The notes: generated by a model from the sequence alone, not told the origin. DNA of 64,000 bases from Muscardinus avellanarius (GCA_963383645.1 OY726569.1:74333135-74397134), one strand, 5' to 3'. Shown: positions 44,826 to 57,240, counted from the stretch's first letter. Program-made: numbers and translations.

Positions 44826-45740
44826 CTCTTCCCTGTGGGACGCACTGGAGTATGCTTGGGGACTGGAGGACCACATAACCTCTGTATTTAGGCAGGTGGC
44901 AGTTGAGTCCTACAGGAAGCCTTTTAATCCCTGATATTTATAGACTGGCCTGTACTAAAAGGCAACACCCATTTTGGTTAGCAGGGCAGTATTATCTGCC
45001 TTTGAAAGGCCACCTTAGTGGATTCCCTTTTGGCCCAGCAGGAGGGCCTGGGCAGTGCTTTGCTACATCATCCCATTTCCTGTTGCCTCGGAGGTCATGC
45101 AGGGACAGTTCTTGGGGGAGTTCTGGCATTTCTCTCCGTGTGACCAATGGGTGCTGCCTTTCCTTTTGGGGAGAAGTTGGAGTTAGTTATGGGAAAGGTA
45201 GCCCTCCTGCCTGTGTTCAAGTTGCCCAGAAATGATGATTCTGGTTTCTTCCCCAGCCTCTTACTGTGAAGTTGGGGTTGCTCTGTTTACAGCTTAACCA
45301 ACCCTGCTGTCAGTCCAGTTCAGCATGAATTTACGGAATGCCTGCAAGTATGTGTGGGTCTGGGGTGGTATACAGAGATGATGGAGATGTCTCTGAGCTC
45401 AGGAAGGAGACTGGTGAGTAATCAACTCCTGCAGCTGGCTGGCTCCTCATAGTAGCAACTGTCCATGAACTTTCAGTTTTGTCTAATTTACATGTTTATT
45501 GTGAGGGTTGAATGTAGTTATAATGAATTGAGACTGCTTTGGAAAGTATAAAGCCCTAGATTATACAAAACTTTCTTGATCCAAGATAGGCTGATGATAA
45601 ATACTAACATATATTGAAAGTTTTCTATGTGCCAGACACTGTTAGTGCTTTGTATGTATTAGTTTACTTAATCTTCACAGTAATTTTGAAGAAGGTGCTT
45701 ATGTATATCCATTTTACAGTTAAAAGAGGATTTAAAAAGC
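44826..45740. other. Unclassified, with a MIR relic at the end
   Basis: 45,600-45,735 is MIR-like ('tatgtgccagacactgttag', 'cttaatcttcacagtaa', 'atccattttacag'). The rest is single-copy-looking. Confidence 0.5.
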
Positions 45741-45744
45741 TTGC

Positions 45745-46168
45745 CCAGTCAGGTGTGGTGGTATACACCTGTAATTTCAGTACTTCGGAGGCTGAGACAG
45801 GAGGAGCTCAGATTCGAGGCCAACCTCAGCAATTTAGCGAGATTCTATTTCAAAATAAGAAATAAAATAAAGCCTGGGGGTATAGCTCAGAGGTAGAGAC
45901 CTTGGGTTCAATCCCCAGTATGTATGTATGCATGTGTGTGTGTGTGTATATATATATATGTATGTATGTATGTATAAAGGCGCTGGGTGTGGTGGCACAC
46001 GCTTGTAATCCTAATACTTGGGAGGCTAAAACAGGAGGATCACAGGTTTGAAGCAAGTCTTAGCAACTTAGTAAGACTCAGTAACTTAGCAAGACCCTGT
46101 TTCCAAATAAGAAATAAAATTGGTCTGGGGGATAGCTCCGAGGTAGAAGGCCTCTGGGTTCTGTCCAC

Positions 46169-46209
<41 letters not shown>

Positions 46210-46275
46210 CGCGTGCGCCTCTGGGTTCTGTCTGCAATAACACACACACGCACGCACGCACGCACGCACACCTTG
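45745..46275 (+). repeat. Two MEN SINEs and CA/CG-rich tracts
   Basis: Copies lie at 45,745-45,925 and 45,978-46,170. TATG/TA tracts lie between them and CA tracts at 46,172-46,206 and about 46,241-46,270. The string 'cctctgggttctgtc' occurs on both sides of the first CA tract, a small local duplication. Confidence 0.85.
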
Positions 46276-46610
46276 GCTGGCACAGCTGATAAGTAGCAGC
46301 CCACCTTGTGGAAACTACCCAAAGGGAAGGCAGCAGCCAGGGCTTATCCTGAAGAAACATAAATGAACAGAGGAAGGTCAGGTTGGTGCCAGAGAAAGCA
46401 TCAGCATTTCTGCACAGCTCAATTAAATTGTCAAAACTGTTTCCGAGCTTGGAGCCATCTTTCTTGGAGAGTAATACAATTGAAATAGATAATTTAAGCG
46501 AGGAGGAAGGACAAAATTAGTGAGTTCACATATGTAGATAGACACACTGACCAAAGCACAGAGGTCTTTACTCAATTTGCAAATGAGGCAGAGACTCCAA
46601 CAACATGCTT
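46276..46610. other. Unclassified stretch
   Basis: No feature recognised. Confidence 0.4.
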
Positions 46611-46614
46611 TTTT

Positions 46615-46675
46615 TTTTCCCCAATACTGGGGATAAAACCCAGGGGCATTCGCCCCTTGAGCCACACCTTCTGCC

Positions 46676-46714
<39 letters not shown>

Positions 46715-47072
46715 TTTTGTGGTACTGGGAGCTGAACCCAGGGGCTTTTCTACCTCTGGGTTATACTCCCAGACCTATTTTATACTTTATTTGGAAACAG
46801 GGTCTCACTAAGTTGCTGAGAGCCTCACTAAGTAGCTGAGGCTGGCTTCGAACCTGTGCGATCCTCCTGTCTCAGCCTCCCAAGCGTGGGGATTATAAGC
46901 ATGCGCCAACACACCCGGCTTCTGCCCTATTTCTTATTCTTTAATTTGAAACAGGGTCTCACTAAATTGTGGAGGGCCTCACTAAGTAGCTGAGACTGTC
47001 TGTGAATCGCGATCCTCCTGATTCAGCCTCCCAAATGATGGAATTACAAGCGCATGCCACTGTGCCGGCCCA
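46615..47072 (-). repeat. MEN interrupted by a younger MEN, minus strand
   Basis: The host tail (46,618-46,678) and the rest of the host (46,921-47,072) are split by a TTTA tract and an intermediate-subfamily copy (46,718-46,920) with the B-box complement 'GGCTTCGAACC'. 'cttctgcc' borders both sides. Confidence 0.85.
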
Positions 47073-47124
47073 ACAGCATGCTTTTTGTTTGAACTCTAAA
47101 AGAATGCATTTTTAAAAGCCACGC

Positions 47125-48095
47125 TAAAGCCGGGCATGGTGGCACATGCTTGTAATCTCAGTACTTGGGAGGCTGAGACAGAGGATTGCAGGTTCGCGGC
47201 CAGCCTCAGGTATTTAGTGAGGCCTCCCACAACTTAGTGAAACCCTGTTTCAAAATAAAGAATAAAAATATAATAGGGCTTGGATGTAGCTCAGAGATAG
47301 AATGCCGCTGGGTTCCATCCCAGTACCTCAGAAAACCAAAACCAACCAACCAAACAAAAAACAGACTAAAAAACTTTTCTCTCAGCCCTCTTCTGTTGAA
47401 TTTTTTTTTTTTTCTTCTTCTTGGTATTGGGGATTGAACCCAGAGGCATTACCTCCAAGTTACACCCATAACCCAATTTTATTTCTTATTTGGAAACAGG
47501 GTCTCACTAGGTTGCTGAGAGCCTTGCTGAGTTGCTGAGGGTGGCATTGAACCTGCAGTCCTCCTGTCTCAGTCTCCCAAGTACTGGGATTACCAGTGTG
47601 CACCATCACACTTGGCCTATTGAAATTTTTATTAAGAATATCTAAAGCTGCATATGGTGGTACAGGCCTATAATTCTAGCACTTTGGAGGCTGACACAGG
47701 AGAATGGCAGGTTCAAGGCCAACCTCAGCAACTTAGTGAGACCCTGTTTAAAAATAAATAAATAAATAAAAAGGGCTTGGATGTAGCTTGGAGATAGAAT
47801 GTTCCTAGGTTCAATCCCCATTTCCAATCAATCGATCTTTTATTCAAAAGGGCTGAAATGTAGCTCAGAAGTAGAATGCCCCTGGATTCAATCCCCTAAT
47901 ACCACTAAAAAAAAAAAAAAAAAAAATTGAGTCAGGTGCACACATGTAATCTCTCCTGTTCAGGACACTGAGGCAGGATTGTAAATTTCAGGACAGCCTG
48001 GGCAATGTAGTGAGACCATCTCTCAAAATAAAAAAGGACTGGGACATGTAGCTAAATTAGGTAGAGTGCTGCTAGCTAGGTTCAATCCCCAGGTC
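47125..48095. repeat. SINE cluster
   Basis: Plus copies lie at 47,125-47,330 and 47,645-47,826, a minus copy at 47,422-47,618, a bare ID tail at 47,850-47,905 and a diverged plus copy at 47,925-48,095. Confidence 0.8.
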
Positions 48096-49465
48096 CAGGG
48101 GGGAAAATCTAAATTTGATTATCTTTTTTTTTTTTTTAATCCAGTGGATTCATCTTTTCGCAGTTATTTTCTAGAAAAATCAAGCTTGTTTTTTTGAGGC
48201 AGCTTCCAGCCAGGCTATTTCAAATGTGAAAAACTGGGGGCAAACATAATGCAGATCATGGAAAAGGCACTCTCAGATGTCTGTGAAGAGAGCTTCCAGA
48301 GGTAATATCTCTGAATTAATCTGTCATTCCACTCCATTTTGTCAAGGGCTTTCTTAACGTGTGGCACCTATCCCTGAAAGTGAGTATCTGTCTCATTAGT
48401 AGTTCAGGAGAATTATCCAGCATCCAGTGACCTATACTCCCAAGTCATGTGGTGCCTTCAGAAGTCTCCTAGAGTGCTCCAAGGCAGGGTCACAGAGTGT
48501 GCTTTAGAATCACCTGGCCTTCCAGAAACCTTCAAAATCAGTCCCCTTGTAGGTGGAGCCCTAGCAACCAGGAGTTCAACAAGAGCTCTGAAGTACAGCT
48601 GGGAAGCCAAGTCCCACTCCACCTCTAAAGAACAGATAGCTGTATGCAGCAGTGTGAGCAGTCATCAGAACTAACTGTTCTGTTTTTATGATGATGCTTC
48701 CTAGTGCACAGTACATCTAGGATAATATTAACACTTAAAATAAATTTCATTTATGTGACAGGGAATAAATTTGGACTTCTACCAAGATTGCATGCTTTGA
48801 GTTGGACTGCTCAGTTTTAAATTTTCACTTATCACTCTCTATCTGTGTGACCTTGGACAGATTATTTAATCTTTCTGCAATGGTTTCCTTGCCTAAAATG
48901 GAAATAAGGATAGTGCCTACTTTTTAAGGTTGTCAGGATTAAGTCACATGTTAGATGTAAAAAGCTTAGAGCCATGCCCAATGAATAAGCTCAAATGCCA
49001 GTTAATAATGATGGCATTTTTATTATCCTGAGGTTTCATGTGATTGGGTGGAATTATGACTACTCCAGTCACAGAATCAGATCCAGTAGGCTGACAAAAC
49101 ACCCCTCTTTGCACTGGCACTGTCAGGCCACAGGCTTAAAGACTTTTGCCACCCGAGAGGGACTTAACCCTGGAATTAATGCTTGAGGTAACAGTCTAGT
49201 TTGGGTTTTCTGAGGCCCCTGTGTCAAAGGAAAGCACAACTGTTCTGGGGTAGCTGAAATCTGTGACAGGTGGGAAGGGAGTACTTGTTTAGAAAATGTC
49301 AGGGAATCGAGCAAGTTGTTATGACCAACAATTTGTTCTCATTCAATCTGGATTCTTCCTCCCTTATGCTTGTTTAATGTTTAGGAAAGAAGGCCAAATT
49401 GCACTTTTCCTTTGTAAAGATGCACATCTCAAATTTGTTTCCCCCTGGAACTGGCTTTTTTTTTT
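48096..49465. other. Mostly unclassified, one MIR relic
   Basis: MIR lies at 48,830-48,960 ('ctatctgtgtgaccttggac', 'taaaatggaaataa'). The rest is SINE-free with no convincing exon. Confidence 0.5.
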
Positions 49466-49471
49466 TTTTTT

Positions 49472-49652
49472 TGGTATTGGGGTTCCTGGAAGCCCTTCTA
49501 CCTCCGGTCTACACTCCCAGACCTATTTTATATATTTTTTATTTGGAAACAGGGTCTGTTAAGCCAGTGAGGCTGGCTCCAAACCAGCGTGATCCTCCTG
49601 TCCCCGCCTCCCAAGCGCAGGGATTATAAGCGTGCACCACCACGCCTGGCTA
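49472..49652 (-). repeat. MEN SINE, derived subfamily, minus strand
   Basis: 'gttcctggaagcccttctac', shortened linker 'ggtctgttaagccag', 'cccgcctcccaagcgc'. The head B box is mutated in this copy ('ggctccaaacc'). Confidence 0.85.
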
Positions 49653-50058
49653 GTTTTAAATTTTTTTAAACTCACAAGTAAGGCTTGTTTCTTGAAGAAA
49701 GATGAGGAAATGTAGTTTAGTCCTAGCTGTTCCAGAGGTTGTCCCAGCTCACCTGTTCTTATGCTGCTCTCTTCTCTGCTCCAGGATGGTCAGGGATGGC
49801 AGAGTGGTGGGAAGGATGCTGGGCTTCACAGGGAGGGGCTATATTTGTAGGAGCCAAGCTGGCTCACCTAGGGCTCCATAGCTGTCTGCCATCACAGCCC
49901 TGCTTTGGTATGAGCACTTGGCAGCAGTGTTCATGCCCCATGTGTCCTCTCCCCTTCAGAACAGTCACTGTGGAAGGCAGTCTTTGTTTGCAGTGGTGCT
50001 GGGTACTCAGAAGCATTTTTGGTGTGGTGTATGTTGATGCTGTTCTCCTGCTTTCATG
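49653..50058. other. Unclassified stretch
   Basis: No feature recognised. Confidence 0.4.
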
Positions 50059-50059
50059 A

Positions 50060-50545
50060 ACTCAGGGGTGTTCTACTGCGCTGTGTTGCCCAACTGGTCT
50101 CAGACTTGCAGTCCCCTGTCTCAGCCTCCCAAGTACTGGGGTTATAAGTGTGTACCACCAATGTGCCTGCCACTTGTGGTCATTTTTTTATTCACATGGC
50201 CAAGGTGGTGAGGAATTTTGGAATTCTTGAGAATTCTCTGCAGGTACTGGTCCTTGCTCTCAGGGCTAATCTTTCCCTCTTCCATCCCTAACAGTGGAGA
50301 GGCTCTGGCTAGAAGGGGAAACCCAGCTGGGTGTGATGGTGCAAGCTTGTAATCACAGCATTCAGGAGGCTGAGATAGGAGGATCACAGTTCTCAGACAG
50401 CCTCAGCTACTTAATGAGGCCCTTTGCAACTTAGTGAGACCATGTTTCAAAATAAAGAATTAAAAAAAAAATAGGGCTGGGGGTAGCTCAGAGGTAGAAT
50501 GCCCCTGGGTTCCATCCATAGTACCAAAAAAAAAAAAAAAAAAAA
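50060..50545. repeat. Two SINEs
   Basis: A minus-strand MEN fragment lies at 50,060-50,165 and a plus-strand MEN at 50,330-50,525 with a long A-tail. Confidence 0.8.
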
Positions 50546-51535
50546 AGTAGAAGAGGAAACCTTGAGAGCACTTCCCTTACGGCTTTCAAAACATAATGCT
50601 TCTTTCCCCCTTTCTCTTCTTCCCAGAATAAAAATTGCCAGTAAAACTGTACCGTAGGACTCTTGAGAGGTGTTCATCATTTTTTGATGGATGGAGGAAT
50701 TTTTAGCACCTCCAGTCTCTATCTTACCATCGATCCCCTTCACCCCTTTACAACTGAGAATTATAGGAAATCACAGCTAGCATAACAAACCACAGGCAAA
50801 TGGGAAGGATGGAGTGTATTTCTGCCATTCCCAGAAACAGGCAGAATAGCAGAGCTGACTGACCTTAGCATTTGGCTTTTGTGGAGCCTGTCATTTCTTG
50901 AAGGTAATGGCTCTATCTGGGAATGGAAACCTGAGTCTTCTGTTCCAGCACTCTTCTTCTGAGCCCCTCTAGTCTAGTTATGACCAGCTCTGGCCACTTC
51001 TGCAGTTCCTGTTACCAACATCCTGGCTGGCCTTTCAGCTGCTTTGGTTTCTCTCTCTTTTACACAGTGCTTGTCTCTGGGGATTAGGTAAGAGACTGCA
51101 ACCCTCTGTGTCTGAGGTGGTACTGCTGTCCCTTCCCTGTCAGGTGCTCCTTGAGGGCCTCTGTAGGAAGTGCTGTAGGATTAGATTCTGTCAGCTTTCC
51201 CCCTCAGGAACATCATGGGTCCGTCCCTGCTACCTACTGACCCGAGGCTGGATTTCTCTGCCTGTTTTTCATGGCCATACCTTAAGGATCCACTTAAATA
51301 TTTTGTGCATAACTAAAGTCTGCTAGGTGGCAGAAACCAGTAAGAGTTGACCCTTGCTCTAAAGAATTTTAGAATGGTCTTCCTCACATCTGGCATGCTT
51401 ATTTCAGTGTTCCTGCCTGAGAAAGAGTGTTCTCTCTTCCTTTTTTCTTTCCTTCTCCCCCTCTCTCTATGTATATGTATATGTATATATGTATACACAC
51501 ACACATATATAATCTTTCTCTCTCTTTTTAAAATT
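50546..51535. other. Unclassified 1-kb stretch, TA/CA tract near the end
   Basis: SINE-free. A mixed TATG/CA tract lies at about 51,470-51,510. No gene is supported. Confidence 0.4.
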
Positions 51536-51539
51536 TCTT

Positions 51540-52225
51540 TTGGTGGGACTGGGAATTGAACTCAGGCATGCTCTACCACTGAGCTATATCCCACTGCTTT
51601 TTATCTTTGATTTTGTGACAGGGTCTTGCTAAGTTGCTCAGGCTGGCCTTGAACTTGTGATCTTCCTGCCTCAGCTTCCCTAATACTGTGCTTGCTCTGG
51701 TTTAAATAGTCCTCATATATTCTTTCTTTTCTTCTCTGTATTTTTAGGCTTCGAGGTTTTCAGGTCCTGCATGCCTTTTTCTTTTCTTTTCTATTCTTTT
51801 CTTTTTTCTTTTTTTTCTTTTTTGGTGCTAGAGACTGAACCCAGGAACATTTTTACCTTTGTGCTACACTCCCAGCCCTACTTTACCTTTTTTTTTTTTG
51901 GGGGGGGGGTTCCTGAAGCCCTTCTACCTCTGGGCTACACTCCCAGGCCTATTTTTACATTTTTATTTGGAAACAGGGTCTCCTAAGCCAGCGCACGTGG
52001 CTGGCTTCGAACCTGCACGATCCTCCTGTCTCTGCCTCCCAAGCGCGGGGATTACAAGCATGCGCCACCACGCCCGGCTCCTATTTTACCTTTTTATTTG
52101 GAAACACAGTCTTTCTGGGTTGCTAAGAGCCTAGGTAAGTTGCTGAGGCTGGCTTGAAACCTTCTATCCTACTGTCTCAGCTTCCCAAGTACTGGGATTA
52201 CAGGTGTGCACCACCATGCCTGGAT
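51540..52225 (-). repeat. MEN SINEs including a nested derived copy
   Basis: An older copy lies at 51,540-51,690. A second (51,823-51,893 plus 52,085-52,225) is split by a derived copy (51,895-52,080). 'CCTACTTTACCTTTTT' on the left and 'CCTATTTTACCTTTTT' on the right are the target duplication with one change. Confidence 0.85.
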
Positions 52226-52369
52226 TGCCTTCTTTCCTTTTTAAAGCCCTCTTTCATCTTTCACTAGATTGGTTTAGATAACTTTTTCTTTATTTTTTCC
52301 ATTATTTTGCCCACAGCTCACAAGTAGCTGCTGCTTATTCTTTCTTATTTTTAAATTATTCATATCTTG

Positions 52370-52577
52370 CCGGGTGTGGTGGCGCACGCTTGTAATCCCC
52401 GCTCTTGGGAGGCGGAGACAGGAGGATCGTGCAGGTTAGAAGCCAGCTGTGGTTTAAGAGACCCTGTTTCAAAAAAAAAAAAAAATTGGTCTGGGAGTGT
52501 AGCCCAGAGGTAGAAGGGCTTCCAGGAACCCCAGTACCACCAAAAAAAAAAAAAAAAAAAAAAAATTTATTCATATC
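52370..52577 (+). repeat. MEN SINE, derived subfamily
   Basis: 'gccgggtgtggtggcgc', 'ccccgctcttgggagg', 'agggcttccaggaacccc', and a tail of about 25 A. TTATTCATATCT lies on both sides (target-site duplication). Confidence 0.9.
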
Positions 52578-53440
52578 TAGTGATTTAGCATTAATTTCAC
52601 ACACATCAAATACTGCCATAGATAATCCTGCCTGTTGGATGTTCTTGGTCGTTTGCTCTCTAGGCAGGCAGCCTCCTTTACTTCATTGAAAGTTGCTGGT
52701 GGGCTATGGACTGTGCCTTCTTTGCATTTTGCAAACTATACATAGAAGACTCTTAGGAAATGATGAGGTGGGGGCAGACAAAGGGGAACCATCAGAAATG
52801 AGAGGGAATATGGTTCCTAGCAGGATTTTGGGTGGCTCGGAGCAGAGCAGGGGACTGGAGGCTGGGAACTAAAACCTAGGAGAAAATAGAAAGGTCAGAT
52901 TTGTTCAAGAGTTTGTCCCACTTTGAGATTCTCCTAAAAGTTGACTAGGGTTCACATGGAAAATGTGTTCATAGTAGTGACTATGTTTCTTGGCACATGA
53001 TGGTGAAACCATATACTTCTGTTTAATCCAGGTTCTTTTTGTGGTAAATCACCTCAAAAGGAGGTATGAAAAGTTCCTGGACACAGGCTTAAGGAAAATA
53101 GACAGGGACAACATTGACTAGCCTGTCAGACTGAGGATTTGATATACTTGTACTACTGGCATTTGTATTGATTTCTCTGGGAAGTTTGGGAATTTGGATG
53201 TAGTCTGCAAATACAAACATCTTTCTTTGCTTTGTCATTGATAGGGTTTTGGGCTTATGTTGCATATTTTCTTTGAATAATAGACTCTTGCATGAAATTA
53301 AAAGCAGTATCCTCTACTTTTGCCTTGGAGGGAGAGTTTTCTGTGTCATACTGACTTTTTCTCATCCTTCCTTTCATTTCTTAGATTGACCCAGGGCTGG
53401 AGCATGTTGGTAACATCTGTGGGATGGGACCAGTTTTAGC
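52578..53440. other. Unclassified stretch
   Basis: SINE-free. No gene is supported. Confidence 0.4.
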
Positions 53441-53444
53441 CATT

Positions 53445-53531
53445 TAAGTTCCTTGATAATGTCTCCTTTGATAGTTCAGTTGGTAGAGCGGAGGACTGTA
53501 GTTGTGTAGTGTTGGATAAATTCCTTGATAA
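53445..53531 (+). pseudogene. Retroposed 5' half of intron-containing pre-tRNA-Tyr(GTA)
   Basis: 53,465-53,501 matches tRNA-Tyr positions 1-37: 'CCTTTGATAGTTCAG', 'TTGGTAGAGCGGAGGAC', then anticodon GTA in 'TGTAG', with two C-to-T changes. Instead of the 3' exon, 'ttgtgtagtgttgga' follows, the place and size expected for the start of the tRNA-Tyr intron. TAAGTTCCTTGATAA (53,445-53,459) and TAAATTCCTTGATAA (53,517-53,531) flank it, a 15-bp target duplication with one change. There is no poly(A) tail. It is non-functional as a tRNA gene. Confidence 0.88.
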
Positions 53532-53597
53532 CCAGTTTAAATCTATGGGTACATCTAAATTCACTGGAATTCCAGGTAGAAAGTGTGGCTGCAAGCC

Positions 53598-53793
53598 AGG
53601 AATAGTGGCGCACGCTTGTAATCCCAGCATTTGGGAGGCTGAGACTGGAGGATCACGGTTTGCGGACAGCCTCAGCTACTTAGTGAGGCCCTCTGCAACT
53701 CAGTGAGACCCTTTTTCAAAATAAAGAATAAAAAATTGGGCAGGGGGTGTAGCTCGGAGGTCAAATGCCTCTGGGTTCCATCTCCAGACCTGC
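53598..53793 (+). repeat. MEN SINE
   Basis: 'agccaggaatagtggcgc' to 'ccatctccagacctgc'. 'aaagtgtggctgcaa' precedes it at 53,580 and follows it at 53,802, a 15-bp target-site duplication. Confidence 0.9.
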
Positions 53794-54640
53794 AAAAAAA
53801 AAAGTGTGGCTGCAAAAGCACAGCCTATTTAAATAATAACATATGAAAATAAAACCAGCTAAAATTTTAATATACTTTCTGTAAGATATATCTTTTATTT
53901 TTGGTAAATGGGTTTTGGGGTGGCAACCCACTTCTGTTTTGATGGAGGGATATAATCTAGTGAGGAATCTCCCAGAATCCTGAGCCTTTGAAAATTGCTG
54001 TTGCTTTTGGAAAGTAACAAGTGCAGAAGTCAGCCCACCTGTTTCAGATTAATAACCTTCTCAGTCTGTTCTCAACTAGTGAGTACTTTGACCTTAGTCC
54101 ACTTAAAAAGATAATGACTTAAATTTATCTGTGTGTCTGTAGCAGTTTGGTAATGAATTTTAGGCCTTTAATGGTTGATGATGATGGACCACTCAGTATC
54201 AGATAAACTCTGTTGGGGACTAGTTCTTTCTAAGGCTTCCAGGAAGAAATCTGCTAGCTCATGTTGTATGGAGAGAGTCTTAAATTCAAGTATAGGAGGA
54301 AGTAGCCCTAGACAGTGGAGGGATCCTCTACCCAAATGTGGCACTTCAGAGAAGGAATTTGAGTGAAATTGTATGTTTTCTATTGAGAATAGGGTGTGTT
54401 GCTTCTTTTGAGAAGGGCTTTACATAGTACAGTGATTCCTCTGGAACTCATAGCAGGCTTCTTTTTCCACCCTCTCCTGTGTGTACAGCTGTCTTTCCCC
54501 AAGGGGAGCATTCATCTATTTTCAAAAGCAGAGAAGAAATTCTCAGGAAATCAGAATTGCATTTGCCTTTCAGGAGAGCAAGTTATAAAATAGTTGCTGT
54601 TTGGAGAGGAGGAAGTCTGAGCATAGTGTTACATCTATCT
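53794..54640. other. Unclassified stretch
   Basis: SINE-free. No gene is supported. Confidence 0.4.
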
Positions 54641-54641
54641 G

Positions 54642-54643
<2 letters not shown>

Positions 54644-54691
<48 letters not shown>
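54644..54691. repeat. (CA)n microsatellite
   Basis: About 24 perfect CA units. Confidence 0.95.
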
Positions 54692-54695
<4 letters not shown>

Positions 54696-55091
54696 GTATA
54701 CCCATGTGCCCCTATACTTGTGCCTAAATCCACCCATACATTTTTTCTGGCAAATGAAAGAGTTTGGGACACAAGGTACCCCTGATGCCCCTGATGACCC
54801 CTTTGTTGTTCTAGACCAAAGAGGGAAAGTCAATCTGGCAGGCTACATTCTTGCCTTGATTATCCCTGTCTGGCATTTGCCCTGAAGGCCAGAACCAGCC
54901 TTTGCAAAATGTCCTGATTTTCTTTTTTTTGGGGGGGGTGGGGGGGTATACGTGCTGGGAGTCTATCACCTGGGGCCTGGTACATGCTAAGCAAGTGTTT
55001 TGACACTGAGCCACATTTCTGCCCAAGGCCAGCCGTTGGAGATTGCACTGGAGTATACAGAGGTGTCCTATGAGGTCATTTTGGATGGCAA

Positions 55092-55142
<51 letters not shown>

Positions 55143-55345
55143 CCTCCCTCCCTCCCTCCCCCCCCCCAACTGGGCCTGAACTCAGGGGCATTCTGTCCCT
55201 GAGCTACACCTCCAGCCCTATTTTTTATTCTTTTTTTGAAACAGAGTCTCACTTCACCAGATTGTGGAGGGCCTCACTAAGTACCCAAGTCTGGCCTTGA
55301 ACTTTCAATCCTCCTGTCTCCCAAATACTGGAATTACAAGCGAAT
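54692..55345 (-). repeat. ID fragment, (TC)n and MEN SINE
   Basis: 54,692-54,925 is unclassified. An ID copy (minus) lies at 54,950-55,020 ('catgctaagcaagtgttttg'). A TC tract lies at about 55,096-55,142, followed by CCCT runs, and a minus-strand MEN at 55,170-55,345. Confidence 0.75.
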
Positions 55346-55555
55346 GTTGCTTCAAGGTCTTGATGCTGAGGTTCACCAGGCAGAAAATGGGTTAGTAAAT
55401 GGTTTTAACCTCAGTGCCCCTTAGCCTCCTTCTGCACAGTTTTGACCAACTGTTGACATGCATCTTTGTTTCATTATGAGCAGGGGAGGAATTCTGCTTT
55501 GGCAGTTGAATAAATATGCCTTCTACTTAAATTCTTTTTCTTTTTTTTTTTTTTT

Positions 55556-55740
55556 TGCAGTACTGGGGATTGAACCCAGTGCCATTTTACCAACGAGCTA
55601 CACCCCCAGCTCTATTTTGTATTCTTTATAGGGTCTCATTGAGTTGCAGAGGACCTCACTAAGTAGCTGAAGCTGGCTGAGAACCTGTAATCCTCCTGTC
55701 TCAGCTTCCGAGTACTGTGATTACAAGCATGTGCCACCAC
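55556..55740 (-). repeat. MEN SINE, minus strand
   Basis: 'gcagtactggggattgaacc' to 'catgtgccaccac'. The linker is shortened. Confidence 0.85.
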
Positions 55741-55789
55741 TCTACTTACATTCTATGGAGGGGTTTATACTCAAAGCTAATGAGTTGAG

Positions 55790-56220
55790 CTGGGCATGGT
55801 GGCACACGCTTGTAATCCCAGTTTGTAATTCCAGCATTTGGGAGGTTGAGACAAGAGGATTGTGGTTCATGGACAGCCTCAGCTACTTAATGAGGTCCTT
55901 TGCAACTCAGTGAGACCCTGTTTCAATATAAAAAATAAAAAATAGCTGGACATGGTGGCGCACACTTGTAATCCCCGCGCTTGGGAGGTGGAGACTGGAG
56001 TATCGCGCAGGTTCGAAGCCAGCTGCGCTGGCTTAAAAGACCCTGTTTCCAAAAATAAAATAGGTCTGGGAGTATAGATCGGAGGTAGAAGGGCTTCCAG
56101 GAACCCCAGTACCACCAAAATAAATAAATAAATAAATTAATTAATTAATTAAAATAAATAATAGGGCTGGTGCTGTAGCTTAGAGGTAGAATGCCCCTGG
56201 GTTCCATCCCCAGTACCACA
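55790..56220 (+). repeat. Older MEN with nested derived MEN
   Basis: The host (55,790-55,942 and 56,162-56,218) is interrupted in its A-rich linker by a derived copy (55,945-56,118) with head B box 'GGTTCGAAGCC' and tail end 'gggcttccaggaacccc'. Confidence 0.88.
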
Positions 56221-56626
56221 CACACAAAAAAAGTTTTAAAAAAAGTTAATGAGTGCTTACTTCTACTCTACACCTGCTCTGATCCAGAGTGGGTGGCAGG
56301 CCGAGGGCAAGGGCCCACAGTAGAGCAAGTGCTGTTGAAGGTGGGGATTGAGGTTACAGGGAGGGCAGATGGGCCCTTATGCTTAAGGCTAGGCAGAGAG
56401 GGAAGCCAGCAGCTTTCCCCAAACGACTGTTTCTCACAGCTATATTAGTGTACCAGCCAGAGGAGGGGGGTGGGCTCCCAGGGAAGAGTCTTAATTAAGC
56501 CTGCCTGGTTTGACACACCACAGCTTCACTTCCTGTTCTGTACTGGCAGATAATTCCCCTCTGCTCTAGAACAACCACAACCCTTCCTCATTTCTAAGGG
56601 CAGCCCATTTCTGCCAGTACTGTGTA

Positions 56627-56663
<37 letters not shown>

Positions 56664-57025
56664 CTTACCTCGGGTACTGCTGTGTACACCGTCTGCCTTT
56701 GTTCCAGAGGAGGCAGGCAGCCACTCCTGTTTACTCTTGAGCCTCTCCTGCCATGCTGGAGTCCTGGAGGCAGCTGCTGCTAACTTCTCCGTCTGGCCTG
56801 GATGGGAACCATTTCTTGGGTGTTCAGAATAAACCTAGCTCAACAAGAGCTGCACTGGGTCTGTCTCTGTGTAGCAGTCAGATTCTGATTGGGAGATATC
56901 CTTGGGAATTCATTTGTGTGAGATAGGTGAACTGGGTTCTGGTTCAGCCATTTGTAAGCCCCTGTATCCCTGGGCAAGTCATGATCTTTCTCTAGGGCAC
57001 AGTTTCCCCTTCTTAAGATGGATAG
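56221..57025. other. Unclassified, with (CA)n and a MIR relic
   Basis: A CA tract lies at about 56,629-56,661. MIR lies at 56,925-57,010 ('gaactgggttctggttcagc', 'ccctgggcaagtcatg'). Confidence 0.5.
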
Positions 57026-57029
57026 ATTA

Positions 57030-57240
57030 GAGCCAGACATGGTGGCACATGCTTATTATAATCCAGTACTTGGGAGGCTGAGACAGGAGGATCACAGGTT
57101 TGCAGCCAGCCTCAGCCACTTAATGAGGCTCTAAGCAACTTAGTGAGACTGTTTCAAAACTAAAGAATAAAATAGGGCTGGGGGTATAGTTTAGAGGTAG
57201 AATGCCCTGAGTTCAATCCTTGGAAACACACACACACACG
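57030..57240 (+). repeat. MEN SINE with short (CA)n
   Basis: 'agccagacatggtggcac' to 'gagttcaatccttgg'. Confidence 0.85.
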
